From Candidatus Uhrbacteria bacterium RIFOXYB12_FULL_58_10 (GTDB taxonomy: Bacteria > Patescibacteriota > Patescibacteriia > UBA9934 > GWF2-40-263), in the NCBI GenBank assembly GCA_943357275.1, contig CALRGL010000070.1, forward strand, positions 1-5,194: 5,194 bases of DNA. The letters are read 5' to 3'. Below the pieces are notes generated by a model, which saw nothing but the letters and a program-made list of their open reading frames with translations, made no database searches and was not told the origin of the DNA. Positions within the stretch are counted from its first letter, which is position 1. Each line of letters opens with the position of its first letter. A program made the translations under genes and the position numbers. Below, in pieces: positions 1 through 5,194 of this stretch.

Positions 1-1
1 T

Positions 2-442
2 GAGATACGTTGAGAGAGCGTTTACAACGGAAGCACCGACTCCGTGCAAACCTCCAGATACTTTATATCCACCACCACCAAATTTTCCTCCGGCATGGAG
101 TTTGGTAAAGACAAGTTCAAGAGCAGATTTTTTGTATTGAGGATGTTCATCTGTAGGAATTCCTCGCCCGTTGTCTTCAACAGAAATCATGTTGTCTGGC
201 AAAAGACGCAACGTAATAACGTCTCCGTGTCCAGCCATGGCCTCGTCAAACGAGTTGTCCATGATTTCCCAAATTAAGTGATGCAAACCAGCCGAACCAG
301 TTGATCCGATATACATTCCAGGTCGTTTCCGAACCGGCTCCAGTCCTTCAAGCACTTGAATTTGATTGGCACCGTAATCTTGTCCTGATCCTTTTGAAGC
401 AGGTTTCTTTGTAGGTTCTTTCTCGGCTTTGCTTGCTGGCAT
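2..442 (-). CDS. gyrB: DNA gyrase subunit B, N-terminal part (runs off left edge)
   Basis: This is the ATPase end of the B subunit of DNA gyrase, which uses ATP to introduce negative supercoils as a GyrA2GyrB2 complex in the cytoplasm. The 147 visible residues cover the N-terminal arm and most of the GHKL ATP-binding fold. Motifs in order are RKRPGMYIGST (38-48), EIMDNSFDEAMAGH (59-72) with the presumed catalytic Glu59 and Mg-binding Asn63, EDNGRGIP (89-96) with the adenine-contacting Asp90, and the ATP-lid region HAGGKF...YKVSGGLHGVG (116-136). The ATG at 442-440 is the obvious start. It gives a Lys-rich tail of about 20 residues before the conserved DYGANQIQVLEGLEPVRKRPG segment, longer than in E. 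coli GyrB. The gene is divergent from the membrane-protein gene at 550. ParE shares these motifs, so the topoisomerase IV subunit is not fully excluded, but GyrB is the better reading. Confidence 0.93.
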   Translation of the reverse strand, partial: MPASKAEKEPTKKPASKGSGQDYGANQIQVLEGLEPVRKRPGMYIGSTGSAGLHHLIWEIMDNSFDEAMAGHGDVITLRLLPDNMISVEDNGRGIPTDEHPQYKKSALELVFTKLHAGGKFGGGGYKVSGGLHGVGASVVNALSTYL

Positions 443-447
443 AATCA

Positions 448-477
448 AAAATAGTCAGAGAGTAGTTCTTTTTTCAG
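448..477 (-). promoter_or_regulatory. Candidate gyrB promoter, leaderless-type
   Basis: On the minus strand a TATTTT hexamer (453-448) lies only 5 bases before the gyrB ATG, with a weak -35-like CTGAAA (477-472) 18 bases further upstream. A start site 6-7 bases after the -10 would fall on or within a base of the start codon. No Shine-Dalgarno sequence precedes the ATG. The motif match is moderate and the leaderless reading is inferred. Confidence 0.4.
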
Positions 478-531
478 CTAAAGGTTAACACACAATGCAC
501 GCGTCTACAATAATCGTTTGTCCAGATTCTA

Positions 532-540
532 TGCTATACT
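532..540 (+). promoter_or_regulatory. Extended -10 promoter for the membrane-protein gene
   Basis: TGCTATACT fits the extended -10 form TGnTATAAT with one mismatch in the hexamer. No good -35 is found at 16-18 bp spacing; the TTGTCC at 518-523 is only 11 bp away, which is too close. Extended -10 promoters often lack a -35. The predicted start site near 547 would leave a leader of about 3 bases before the ATG at 550, and no Shine-Dalgarno sequence is present. The rest of the 443-549 divergent region shows nothing else I can name. Confidence 0.5.
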
Positions 541-549
541 AATCTTACT

Positions 550-1470
550 ATGGCGGAGGATCAAAGCCGACTTCTTTTAGAGGAAGAAAAAGAATTTAAG
601 CGCACGTACAAGCTCTCTTTATGGTGGGTTCAACAACGCGCAACGATTATTAAAATCGGTTATGGTCTTTTTATTATCTTTGATGCAATTTTGATCATCT
701 TTGTTCTTTGGACGTTCTTGGATACGTATGCACTTAGTTATGGAAAAGAGTTGCAGGCTGTTCAAAACGTTGTGAGACAAGGCGTAAGTGATTTGCGTTC
801 GTATACAATAGCTCGATCTGCTAGTGAATTGAATCAAGAGGAAGTAAAACTTTTTTCGATTGGGGATAGTCGATACGATTTTTACGCCATGCTCTCAAAT
901 GAGAACTCGGACTGGTGGGTTGAATTTGATTACAGCTTCTCTTACGAGGATAAAGAAACACCAAAGCAACACGTTGTTTTTCTACCAAATGAGCGTAAAC
1001 CTATTGCCAGTTTAGCAATTTCTTCGACAGCGTCTGTTCGTTCAACAGAGTTGCTTATCACAAATGTTCTTTGGCATCGTGTAGATCATCATCAGATTGG
1101 AGATTACGAAACTTGGTTTGCGAAACGTTCAGCGATTGAATTTTCAAATACGAGTTTTCAAAAAGAAACGACAGACACAAAAACAGTGGGTCTAACCAAT
1201 TTTACGGTTCACAATAAAACAGCGTATAGCTATTTCAACCCAACGTTTTACGTTTTATTAAAGCAGGGAAGTAGTGTTGTTGGGGTGAGTCGAGTCACCC
1301 TTGCTTCTCTTGAATCGCTCGAGCAAAAAGAGGTGAGTCTAAAGTGGTTTGGTACGTTGCCAGCCGTTACAACAATCGAAGTGATGACAGATATCAACTT
1401 GTTTAATCCAAAGGTCTATAAACAAGAAAAAGGAGTGTTTGGAGATGACGTGCGTACACGCATTGAATAA
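550..1470 (+). CDS. Single-pass membrane protein of unknown function
   Basis: I do not recognise a named family for this 306-residue protein. The N-terminus (1-30) is charged and presumably cytoplasmic. One strong hydrophobic helix spans about residues 33-57 (IGYGLFIIFDAILIIFVLW within it), so the remaining roughly 250 residues should lie outside the membrane. No cleavable signal or lipobox Cys is seen. The outer part looks like two beta-rich segments: about 105-180 (around YDFYAMLSNENSDWWVEFDY, FLPNERKPI, ITNVLWHRVD) and about 213-280 (around NFTVHNKTAYSYFNPTFYV, LASLESLEQKEVSLKWFG). The second resembles FxLYD or Ig-like sandwich modules in its Asn-rich opening and its late 'L..L...E...L.W' pattern. 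That resemblance is by eye. A strong terminator follows the stop, and an extended -10 lies just upstream of the ATG, so the gene is probably monocistronic. Being next to rodA hints at an envelope role but does not show one. Confidence 0.85.
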   Translation: MAEDQSRLLLEEEKEFKRTYKLSLWWVQQRATIIKIGYGLFIIFDAILIIFVLWTFLDTYALSYGKELQAVQNVVRQGVSDLRSYTIARSASELNQEEVKLFSIGDSRYDFYAMLSNENSDWWVEFDYSFSYEDKETPKQHVVFLPNERKPIASLAISSTASVRSTELLITNVLWHRVDHHQIGDYETWFAKRSAIEFSNTSFQKETTDTKTVGLTNFTVHNKTAYSYFNPTFYVLLKQGSSVVGVSRVTLASLESLEQKEVSLKWFGTLPAVTTIEVMTDINLFNPKVYKQEKGVFGDDVRTRIE

Positions 1471-1478
1471 CGCTTTTT

Positions 1479-1514
1479 AAAACAAGGAACAGGTCGCCCC
1501 TGTTTTTTGTTTTT
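1479..1514 (+). terminator. Rho-independent terminator after the membrane-protein gene
   Basis: A 15-bp stem pairs 1479-1493 with 1499-1513 around a 5-base loop (TCGCC). The inner half contains AACAGG/CCTGTT, and there are two G-U pairs. The T-rich 3' arm (TTTTTTGTTTT) doubles as the U-tract. It begins 8 bases after the TAA at 1468-1470 and ends 26 bases before the rodA start, separating the two transcription units. Confidence 0.85.
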
Positions 1515-1534
1515 CTGTGATTTGATAGGATACA
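1507..1534 (+). promoter_or_regulatory. rodA promoter, overlapping the terminator T-tract
   Basis: Two overlapping readings exist. TGATAGGAT (1523-1531) is an extended -10. Alternatively, TTGTTT (1507-1512) with 16 bp to GATACA (1529-1534) is a -35/-10 pair. Either places the transcript start within a few bases of the ATG at 1541. The upstream terminator means rodA needs its own promoter here, and nothing else fits in the 26-base gap. No Shine-Dalgarno sequence is present. Confidence 0.45.
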
Positions 1535-1540
1535 CACGCT

Positions 1541-2671
1541 ATGGCAAAACACCTTTCTTCACTATTTGCACGAATCAATCAACTACGATCGCTTGATTGG
1601 TTGCTTGTTTTGGCATTGTTTATTCTTGTTGCCCTTGGGCTTTCTGCGATCTATTCCGTGGAACTTTCGTTTGAAGCTGGGACATTTTTGAACATGAAGA
1701 AACAGATGTTTGCGGTTGGTATTGGACTTGTTGTGGTTTGTTTGTTTGCTCTTTCAAACTATCGGCTTCTCAGTAATTACGCTCTTGTGGCTTATTTGGC
1801 CGGAGTTGTCCTGCTTATTGGTGTACTTATTTGGGGACAAATGATTCGAGGAGCTCAAGGATGGTTTGTGTTTGGTCCTGTGAGTTTCCAACCTGTCGAG
1901 TTTATGAAAGTAGTTCTGATTATTTCTCTTGCGACGTATTTTGGGGAACGAGCCAGACGCGTTTTTGGATTAAAAGAGTTATTGATGAGTTTGGGAATCA
2001 CACTGGTTCCTGTTGCATTGGTTTTGCTTCAGCCAGACTTTGGATCCGCGTTTATGTTGATGGGAATTTGGTTTATTATGACGGTCTTTGCTGGATTGCC
2101 GATTCGCTATTTTTCCGTCTTATCTGTACTGCTTGTTCTCATTTCGATTTTTTCCTGGTTTTTTCTTCTTATGCCTTATCAGAAAGACCGAATCGTCACC
2201 TTTGTGGATCCAACACATGATCAACTGGGACAAGGGTATAACGTGAATCAAGCTATTATTGCTATTGGAGCAGGAGGCATGTTTGGACGTGGACTTGGGT
2301 TTGGATCACAAAGTCAGTTGAAGTTTCTTCCTGAGTCACAAACAGACTTTATTTTTGCGGTGATTGCAGAAGAACTTGGATTGTTTGGAATAATCCTTGT
2401 GATCGGAGCATTTCTTTTGTTGTTTTATCGGTTATTTGATTGTGTGTTTAAGGCTCGAGACAATTTCACCGCCTATCTTCTTCTGGGAATTGTCGCGATT
2501 CTATTTCTTCAAATCTTAGTGAATATCGGAATGAATCTCGGATTGTTTCCTGTGACAGGAATTGGGTTGCCTTACGTGAGTTACGGAGGAAGTTCTCTTA
2601 TCTTTTTGTTAATTTTGGTTGGGATTGCGCAGTCTGTTTCGATGTCTATCCGACATTCTGGTGGTCGATAG
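1541..2671 (+). CDS. rodA: RodA-type SEDS peptidoglycan glycosyltransferase
   Basis: This is a polytopic inner-membrane SEDS protein (376 residues, about ten hydrophobic segments), a normal family length. SEDS enzymes polymerise lipid II into glycan strands together with a class B penicillin-binding protein. Visible hallmarks are GAQGWF...FQPVEFMKV (104-124) with Glu120 and Lys123, LQPDFGSA (163-170), GQGYNVNQAIIAIGAGG (230-246), the catalytic-loop segment FLPESQTDFIFAVIAEELG (262-280) with the presumed catalytic Asp269, and GIGLPYVSYGGSS (340-352). The wording of the catalytic loop (FLPE..TDFIFAV.AEE) and the GSQSQLKF before it favour RodA (elongation) over FtsW (division), although FtsW and SpoVE are close relatives. 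No class B PBP, mreB or mreC gene is beside it in this window. The ATG at 1541 directly precedes the first charged segment, and its short leader lacks a Shine-Dalgarno sequence. Confidence 0.92.
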   Translation: MAKHLSSLFARINQLRSLDWLLVLALFILVALGLSAIYSVELSFEAGTFLNMKKQMFAVGIGLVVVCLFALSNYRLLSNYALVAYLAGVVLLIGVLIWGQMIRGAQGWFVFGPVSFQPVEFMKVVLIISLATYFGERARRVFGLKELLMSLGITLVPVALVLLQPDFGSAFMLMGIWFIMTVFAGLPIRYFSVLSVLLVLISIFSWFFLLMPYQKDRIVTFVDPTHDQLGQGYNVNQAIIAIGAGGMFGRGLGFGSQSQLKFLPESQTDFIFAVIAEELGLFGIILVIGAFLLLFYRLFDCVFKARDNFTAYLLLGIVAILFLQILVNIGMNLGLFPVTGIGLPYVSYGGSSLIFLLILVGIAQSVSMSIRHSGGR

Positions 2672-2721
2672 AAAAGTATGTTAAGGTAGGCCTGTTGTCT
2701 TATTTATGCCTTGTTTTTGCT

Positions 2722-3132
2722 ATGAAACAAACATCTGGTTCAGGACGCTGGGGCGACGGCTTAAAACTCGTTTCCTCGTGTCCTGTGTGTGAAACAACCT
2801 ACAATCCAATAGACGCACGCATGCTTGGCCAGGATGCAGAGACACATTTACTGCATATTCAATGCAAAAAATGTCATCATGCCATTCTTGCGTTTGTTCT
2901 TGTCAATCACGTTGGAGCAAGTTCTGTTGGCTTATTAACAGATTTGTCCTATGAGGACGTTTTGTCATTTCGGACAAATACTCCTGTTGCTGTGAATGAT
3001 GTTTTGGAAATTCATGAAGTCATGGCTTCTGAAACTTGGAAAAATAAGCTTTTTGGAACGATTCAGCCTCAAAAAGTTCGTCACCTAAGAAAAAAGCAGA
3101 AAAAGGCCTCGTCTCTTGACGAAATTGTGTAA
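2722..3132 (+). CDS. Small zinc-ribbon-like hypothetical protein
   Basis: This 136-residue protein belongs to no family I can name. Two Cys pairs, CPVC (20-23) and CKKC (48-51), are spaced like a four-Cys zinc ribbon, and two His residues follow at 52-53. A mixed hydrophobic stretch (AILAFVLVNHVGASSVGLL, 54-72) follows; it is probably a buried strand pair of the ribbon domain, since it looks too broken for a membrane helix. The middle segment reads LSYEDVLSF...VNDVLEIHEVM, and the C-terminus is strongly basic (RHLRKKQKK, 120-128), which could bind nucleic acid. The ATG is chosen as start because it shares the 'CT-ATG' context of its neighbours. An in-frame TTG at 2695 has an AAGG 7 bases upstream and would add nine residues (MSYLCLVFA), giving 145. 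It sits between rodA and bL25 on the same strand, 50 bases after the rodA stop. Confidence 0.8.
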   Translation: MKQTSGSGRWGDGLKLVSSCPVCETTYNPIDARMLGQDAETHLLHIQCKKCHHAILAFVLVNHVGASSVGLLTDLSYEDVLSFRTNTPVAVNDVLEIHEVMASETWKNKLFGTIQPQKVRHLRKKQKKASSLDEIV

Positions 3133-3154
3133 GTGAAGCACAATACCGCCATCC

Positions 3155-3160
3155 TAAGAT
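3155..3160 (+). promoter_or_regulatory. Candidate -10 element before bL25
   Basis: TAAGAT matches the -10 consensus at four of six positions and ends 6 bases before the bL25 ATG at 3167, which would place the transcript start on the ATG itself. There is no TGn extension and no convincing -35, so the call rests mainly on the repeated spacing seen before other genes here. Readthrough from upstream is equally possible because no terminator separates bL25 from the zinc-ribbon gene. Confidence 0.3.
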
Positions 3161-3166
3161 TACCCT

Positions 3167-3835
3167 ATGTCTGAATTTATCCTTGAGTCCAAGACCCGAA
3201 CCGTGAAAGGACGCAAATGCTATTCACTCCGAAATGCAGGAATTGTTCCAGCCGTTGTTTACGGAACTGGTATGACACCTGAACTTATCGAGGTTGATAA
3301 CAACGCGTTTGTCAAAACATACCAAGAAGCTGGAGAAAGCTCGATTGTTGAGCTTAAAATCGATGGCAAAAATTCTTTGCATGTTCTCATTCAAGACTTT
3401 CAGCAAGATCCAATTGCTGATGATATTACCCACATCGACTTTCGAGTGGTTGATATGAATAAGCCAATTGAGGCGTATGCTGAATTCCAATTTGTGAATG
3501 AGGCACCAGCTGTTAAAACTCTTGGCGGCACACTCGTTCAATCCCTTGAAGGATCTGAAATCCGATGTTTGCCAAGCAAGTTGCTTCGAAAGATCACTGT
3601 TGATCTTTCAACCCTTGTTACGTTTGAGGATATGATTCGTGTGCGTGATCTTATTATGCCAGAAGGCGTTGAGATCCTCGCTGACGCTGACGCAACAATC
3701 GCTGTTGTAGACGCTCCACGATCTGAAGCAGATATCGCCGCACTTAATGAAGCTATTCAAGAAGATGTTTCATCTGTTGCCGTTGAAAAAGAAAAGAAAC
3801 CAGCTGAAGAAGCTACAGAAGAAGCAGCTAAGTAG
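3167..3835 (+). CDS. rplY: 50S ribosomal protein bL25 (CTC/TL5 form)
   Basis: This is the 5S rRNA-binding protein of the large ribosomal subunit, in the long two-domain general-stress-protein CTC form (222 residues) rather than the short E. coli form. The N-terminal 5S-binding domain (about 1-95) shows the family signature: an opening ESKTR...GRKCYSLRNAGIVPAVVYG (7-33), then LIQDFQQDPIADDITHIDF (74-92). The C-terminal TL5 beta domain (about 100-185) includes GGTLVQSLEGSEIRCLP (120-136), the DLSTL segment and the usual late I.VVDAPR. A low-complexity acidic/Ala tail (KPAEEATEEAAK) ends the protein, as is common in CTC proteins. The start is unambiguous because the family begins a few residues before the first conserved strand. 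No Shine-Dalgarno sequence is visible. The stop is one base from the next gene's ATG, so the two are likely cotranscribed. Confidence 0.95.
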   Translation: MSEFILESKTRTVKGRKCYSLRNAGIVPAVVYGTGMTPELIEVDNNAFVKTYQEAGESSIVELKIDGKNSLHVLIQDFQQDPIADDITHIDFRVVDMNKPIEAYAEFQFVNEAPAVKTLGGTLVQSLEGSEIRCLPSKLLRKITVDLSTLVTFEDMIRVRDLIMPEGVEILADADATIAVVDAPRSEADIAALNEAIQEDVSSVAVEKEKKPAEEATEEAAK

Positions 3836-3836
3836 C

Positions 3837-4928
3837 ATGTTACAAAAAAACAAAGAAACAAAGCGCAAGCAACCATTCACCGATGTTCCCCCAAGATACA
3901 TTCTCTGGGGCAGTATCGGTGTAGTCGTTCTCGCGCTTTTGTTTTTGGTTCTCTTTCCAATGTTAAAAGCGGCAAAGAGAGTACCACCTCAAGAACGTTC
4001 GTCTTCAGAGCCACAATCAGAAAAAACAATTCGGCATCCACTTACAGGTATCTGGCTGAGTGATCCTGTTGAGTTACCACGTGTTTTTGGTGTGATGATC
4101 GATAATCAAGTAGACGCGTGGCCACAAAGCGGAATCGATCAAGCCTTTTTGGTGATCGAGGCGCCTGTTGAGGCTAGTATTCCACGTATGATTGCCTTTT
4201 TTGATCAGTCACAAGCCGTGGAAAAGATTGGGCCTGTGCGTTCTGCTCGGCCGTACTTTATCGATTGGAACAACGAATTTGATGCGCTCTATGCGCACGT
4301 TGGTGGATCGAATGAGGCATTAGATAAAATTGAAAACGGAGGGACGTTTGATCTGAACGAATACAGTCATTCCACAACGTTCTGGCGAGCAACAACACGC
4401 ATGGCGCCACATAACGCCTATACTTCCACTGAGCGTTTAAACGAATATTTACAAAAACGCATTGAAGCGAATCTTGTTCCAGAATTGCTGTATGAATCTT
4501 GGCAATTCAAAGATCCAGAGGATACATCAAAGAGTGAAATCAACTCAAAAATGATCGTTGATTATTGGGCACCAACGTATACAGCACAGTGGAACTTTGA
4601 TGCTCAAACAAATCAATATGTGCGCTTCCAAGGTGGAAAACAAGCCTTAACCCTTGATGGAAATCCAATCAAGGCAGACAACGTTGGGGTTGTTGTGACA
4701 GATGTCTCTGTCTTGGATGCTGTTGGACGAAGAAAGATTCGAACAACCGGTGAAGGAAAGGCATGGGTTTTGCAAGACGGAACGGTGATTGAAGCTGTGT
4801 GGAAAAAACCATCGATTTCTCAACGACTACGATTTTACGTTCAAGACCAGGAACTAAAAATGAACCCAGGAAAAACCTGGATTCAAATCGTGCCTTCTGA
4901 ATTTGATGTTACGTTCTTGCAAGAATGA
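3837..4928 (+). CDS. Membrane-anchored DUF3048 (YerB-like) protein
   Basis: This 363-residue protein matches the DUF3048/YerB family, described in Bacillus as a putative lipoprotein of unknown biochemical role. Here the anchor is an uncleaved-looking helix at about 21-42 (ILWGSIGVVVLALLFLVLF within it) after a basic N-terminus. There is no lipobox Cys, so the bulk should face outside. The N-terminal DUF3048 domain shows VFGVMIDN (83-90), PRMIAFF (116-122), GPVRSARPYFIDW (132-144), HVGGSNEAL (154-162), FWR (182-184) and PHNAYTST (191-198). The C-terminal domain runs from about 240 to 356, with NQYVRFQGGKQ (259-269), DNVGVVVTDV (281-290) and NPGKTWIQIVP (343-353). The same frame is open back to 3747, but that start would overlap bL25 by 89 bases and put a long Lys-rich stretch before the helix; the ATG one base after the bL25 stop is preferred. 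The 3' end overlaps convergent prmC by 20 bp. Confidence 0.9.
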   Translation: MLQKNKETKRKQPFTDVPPRYILWGSIGVVVLALLFLVLFPMLKAAKRVPPQERSSSEPQSEKTIRHPLTGIWLSDPVELPRVFGVMIDNQVDAWPQSGIDQAFLVIEAPVEASIPRMIAFFDQSQAVEKIGPVRSARPYFIDWNNEFDALYAHVGGSNEALDKIENGGTFDLNEYSHSTTFWRATTRMAPHNAYTSTERLNEYLQKRIEANLVPELLYESWQFKDPEDTSKSEINSKMIVDYWAPTYTAQWNFDAQTNQYVRFQGGKQALTLDGNPIKADNVGVVVTDVSVLDAVGRRKIRTTGEGKAWVLQDGTVIEAVWKKPSISQRLRFYVQDQELKMNPGKTWIQIVPSEFDVTFLQE

Positions 4929-5194
4929 TGCGGTCAAGACCTTGAAGATCTTGAATCACAACGGGTTGCGAAGTTGGAAAGCTGTGGGTGATTAAATCCA
5001 GAGCTTTTTGTTTTTGAGACGGATCGATTTCAATGAGAATTGTGACAGCTCTTGGAAGAAGTTTCCGATGTTTGGCGAGTTGGCGGAAGAGTTGGTGATA
5101 GGCACTCAAGCCGTCAGGTCCTGCTTCAAGCGCACTCACAGGTTCAAAACGAACGTCGGCATCTAATGCATCCATTTGTGCATCGCTCAAGTAG
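4909..5194 (-). CDS. prmC: Release-factor glutamine N5-methyltransferase PrmC/HemK, C-terminal part (runs off right edge)
   Basis: PrmC methylates the Gln of the GGQ motif in peptide release factors RF1 and RF2 using S-adenosylmethionine. Only the last 94 codons are visible. The first complete codon (5193-5191) is Tyr, and the base before it is C, which fits the family's catalytic NPPY motif ending exactly at the window edge. Then come LSDAQMDALDADVRFEP (2-18), ALEAGPDGLSAYHQLF (21-36), a late strand LIEIDPSQ and the closing DLQGLDRIILART, all in the order and spacing expected after NPPY. The TTG at 5190-5188 is an internal Leu codon, not a start. The TAA stop (4911-4909) lies inside the end of the DUF3048 gene. 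The N-terminal helical domain and SAM-binding motif I lie outside the window, so a related N-methyltransferase remains a small possibility. Confidence 0.88.
   Translation of the reverse strand, partial: YLSDAQMDALDADVRFEPVSALEAGPDGLSAYHQLFRQLAKHRKLLPRAVTILIEIDPSQKQKALDLITHSFPTSQPVVIQDLQGLDRIILART
4914..4925. repeat. 12-bp perfect palindrome in the convergent gene overlap
   Basis: TTCTTGCAAGAA reads the same on both strands and lies inside the 20-bp overlap of the DUF3048 and prmC coding ends. It encodes part of FLQE on the plus strand and part of ILAR on the minus strand. As RNA it could form only a 4-bp stem, with no U-tract, so it is not a convincing terminator. It may be chance. Confidence 0.5.

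Noticed and set aside
44..277. 77-codon plus-strand open frame opposite gyrB
   Set aside because: It lies wholly antisense to the conserved gyrase ATPase domain, and its product is low-complexity with no recognisable motif; a shadow of gyrB.
481..500. Possible DnaA box in the gyrB divergent region (TTAACACAC)
   Set aside because: It has too many mismatches to TTATNCACA and no second box or AT-rich unwinding segment nearby; no support for an origin.
518..540. TTGTCC / TATACT as a classical -35/-10 pair
   Set aside because: The spacer is only 11 bp, too short for sigma-70; the extended -10 reading explains the site better.
619..837. 72-codon minus-strand open frame opposite the membrane-protein gene
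   Set aside because: It is antisense to the transmembrane-encoding region, and its composition looks like a complement shadow.
1831..2220. 129-codon plus-strand open frame inside rodA
   Set aside because: It is an out-of-frame reading of a strongly conserved SEDS gene, has a Cys/Trp-rich product typical of shadows, and has no start signal.
2672..2721. Possible terminator between rodA and the zinc-ribbon gene
   Set aside because: The only symmetry is a short AGGCCT palindrome with no loop or T-tract, so transcription may continue.
3224..3541. 105-codon minus-strand open frame opposite bL25
   Set aside because: It is antisense to a fully convincing bL25 gene, with no promoter-like or family signal.
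3747..3836. Upstream in-frame start for the DUF3048 protein
   Set aside because: It would overlap bL25 by 89 bases and add 30 Lys/Leu-rich residues that are just the other frame of the bL25 acidic tail; the ATG at 3837 is better placed.

Overview
The window looks like an ordinary chromosomal housekeeping stretch from a bacterium, most likely a member of the Patescibacteria (Candidate Phyla Radiation, Parcubacteria-like). I infer that from the small, tightly packed genes, the near absence of Shine-Dalgarno sequences, the moderate GC (low forties percent by eye), and the company kept by rodA, bL25, a DUF3048 protein and prmC next to lineage-type hypothetical proteins. No rRNA, tRNA, CRISPR array, transposon or phage gene is visible, and the phylum assignment is an inference that a homology search would settle.

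Layout, left to right. The minus strand at 442-2 holds the first 147 codons of DNA gyrase subunit B, running off the left edge. A 107-bp divergent intergenic region (443-549) separates it from five plus-strand genes: a one-pass membrane protein of unknown function (550-1470); a RodA-type SEDS peptidoglycan glycosyltransferase (1541-2671); a small CxxC/CxxC zinc-ribbon-like protein (2722-3132); ribosomal protein bL25/CTC (3167-3835); and a membrane-anchored DUF3048 (YerB-like) protein (3837-4928). The minus strand at 5194-4909 holds the C-terminal part of PrmC (HemK), the release-factor glutamine methyltransferase. PrmC converges on the DUF3048 gene and overlaps it by 20 bp.

The functions are core ones: DNA topology (GyrB), cell-wall elongation (RodA), the ribosome (bL25) and translation termination (PrmC). 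Three membrane or zinc proteins have no assigned role. A strong intrinsic terminator at 1479-1514 closes the first plus-strand unit, and rodA restarts from its own promoter only 26 bp further on. bL25 and the DUF3048 gene are one base apart and probably cotranscribed.

The most notable pattern is regulatory. Several start codons sit 5-9 bases after a -10-like hexamer and have no Shine-Dalgarno sequence, which suggests leaderless or nearly leaderless mRNAs. I found no convincing new biological system. The two hypothetical genes flanking rodA are the best candidates for undescribed function.
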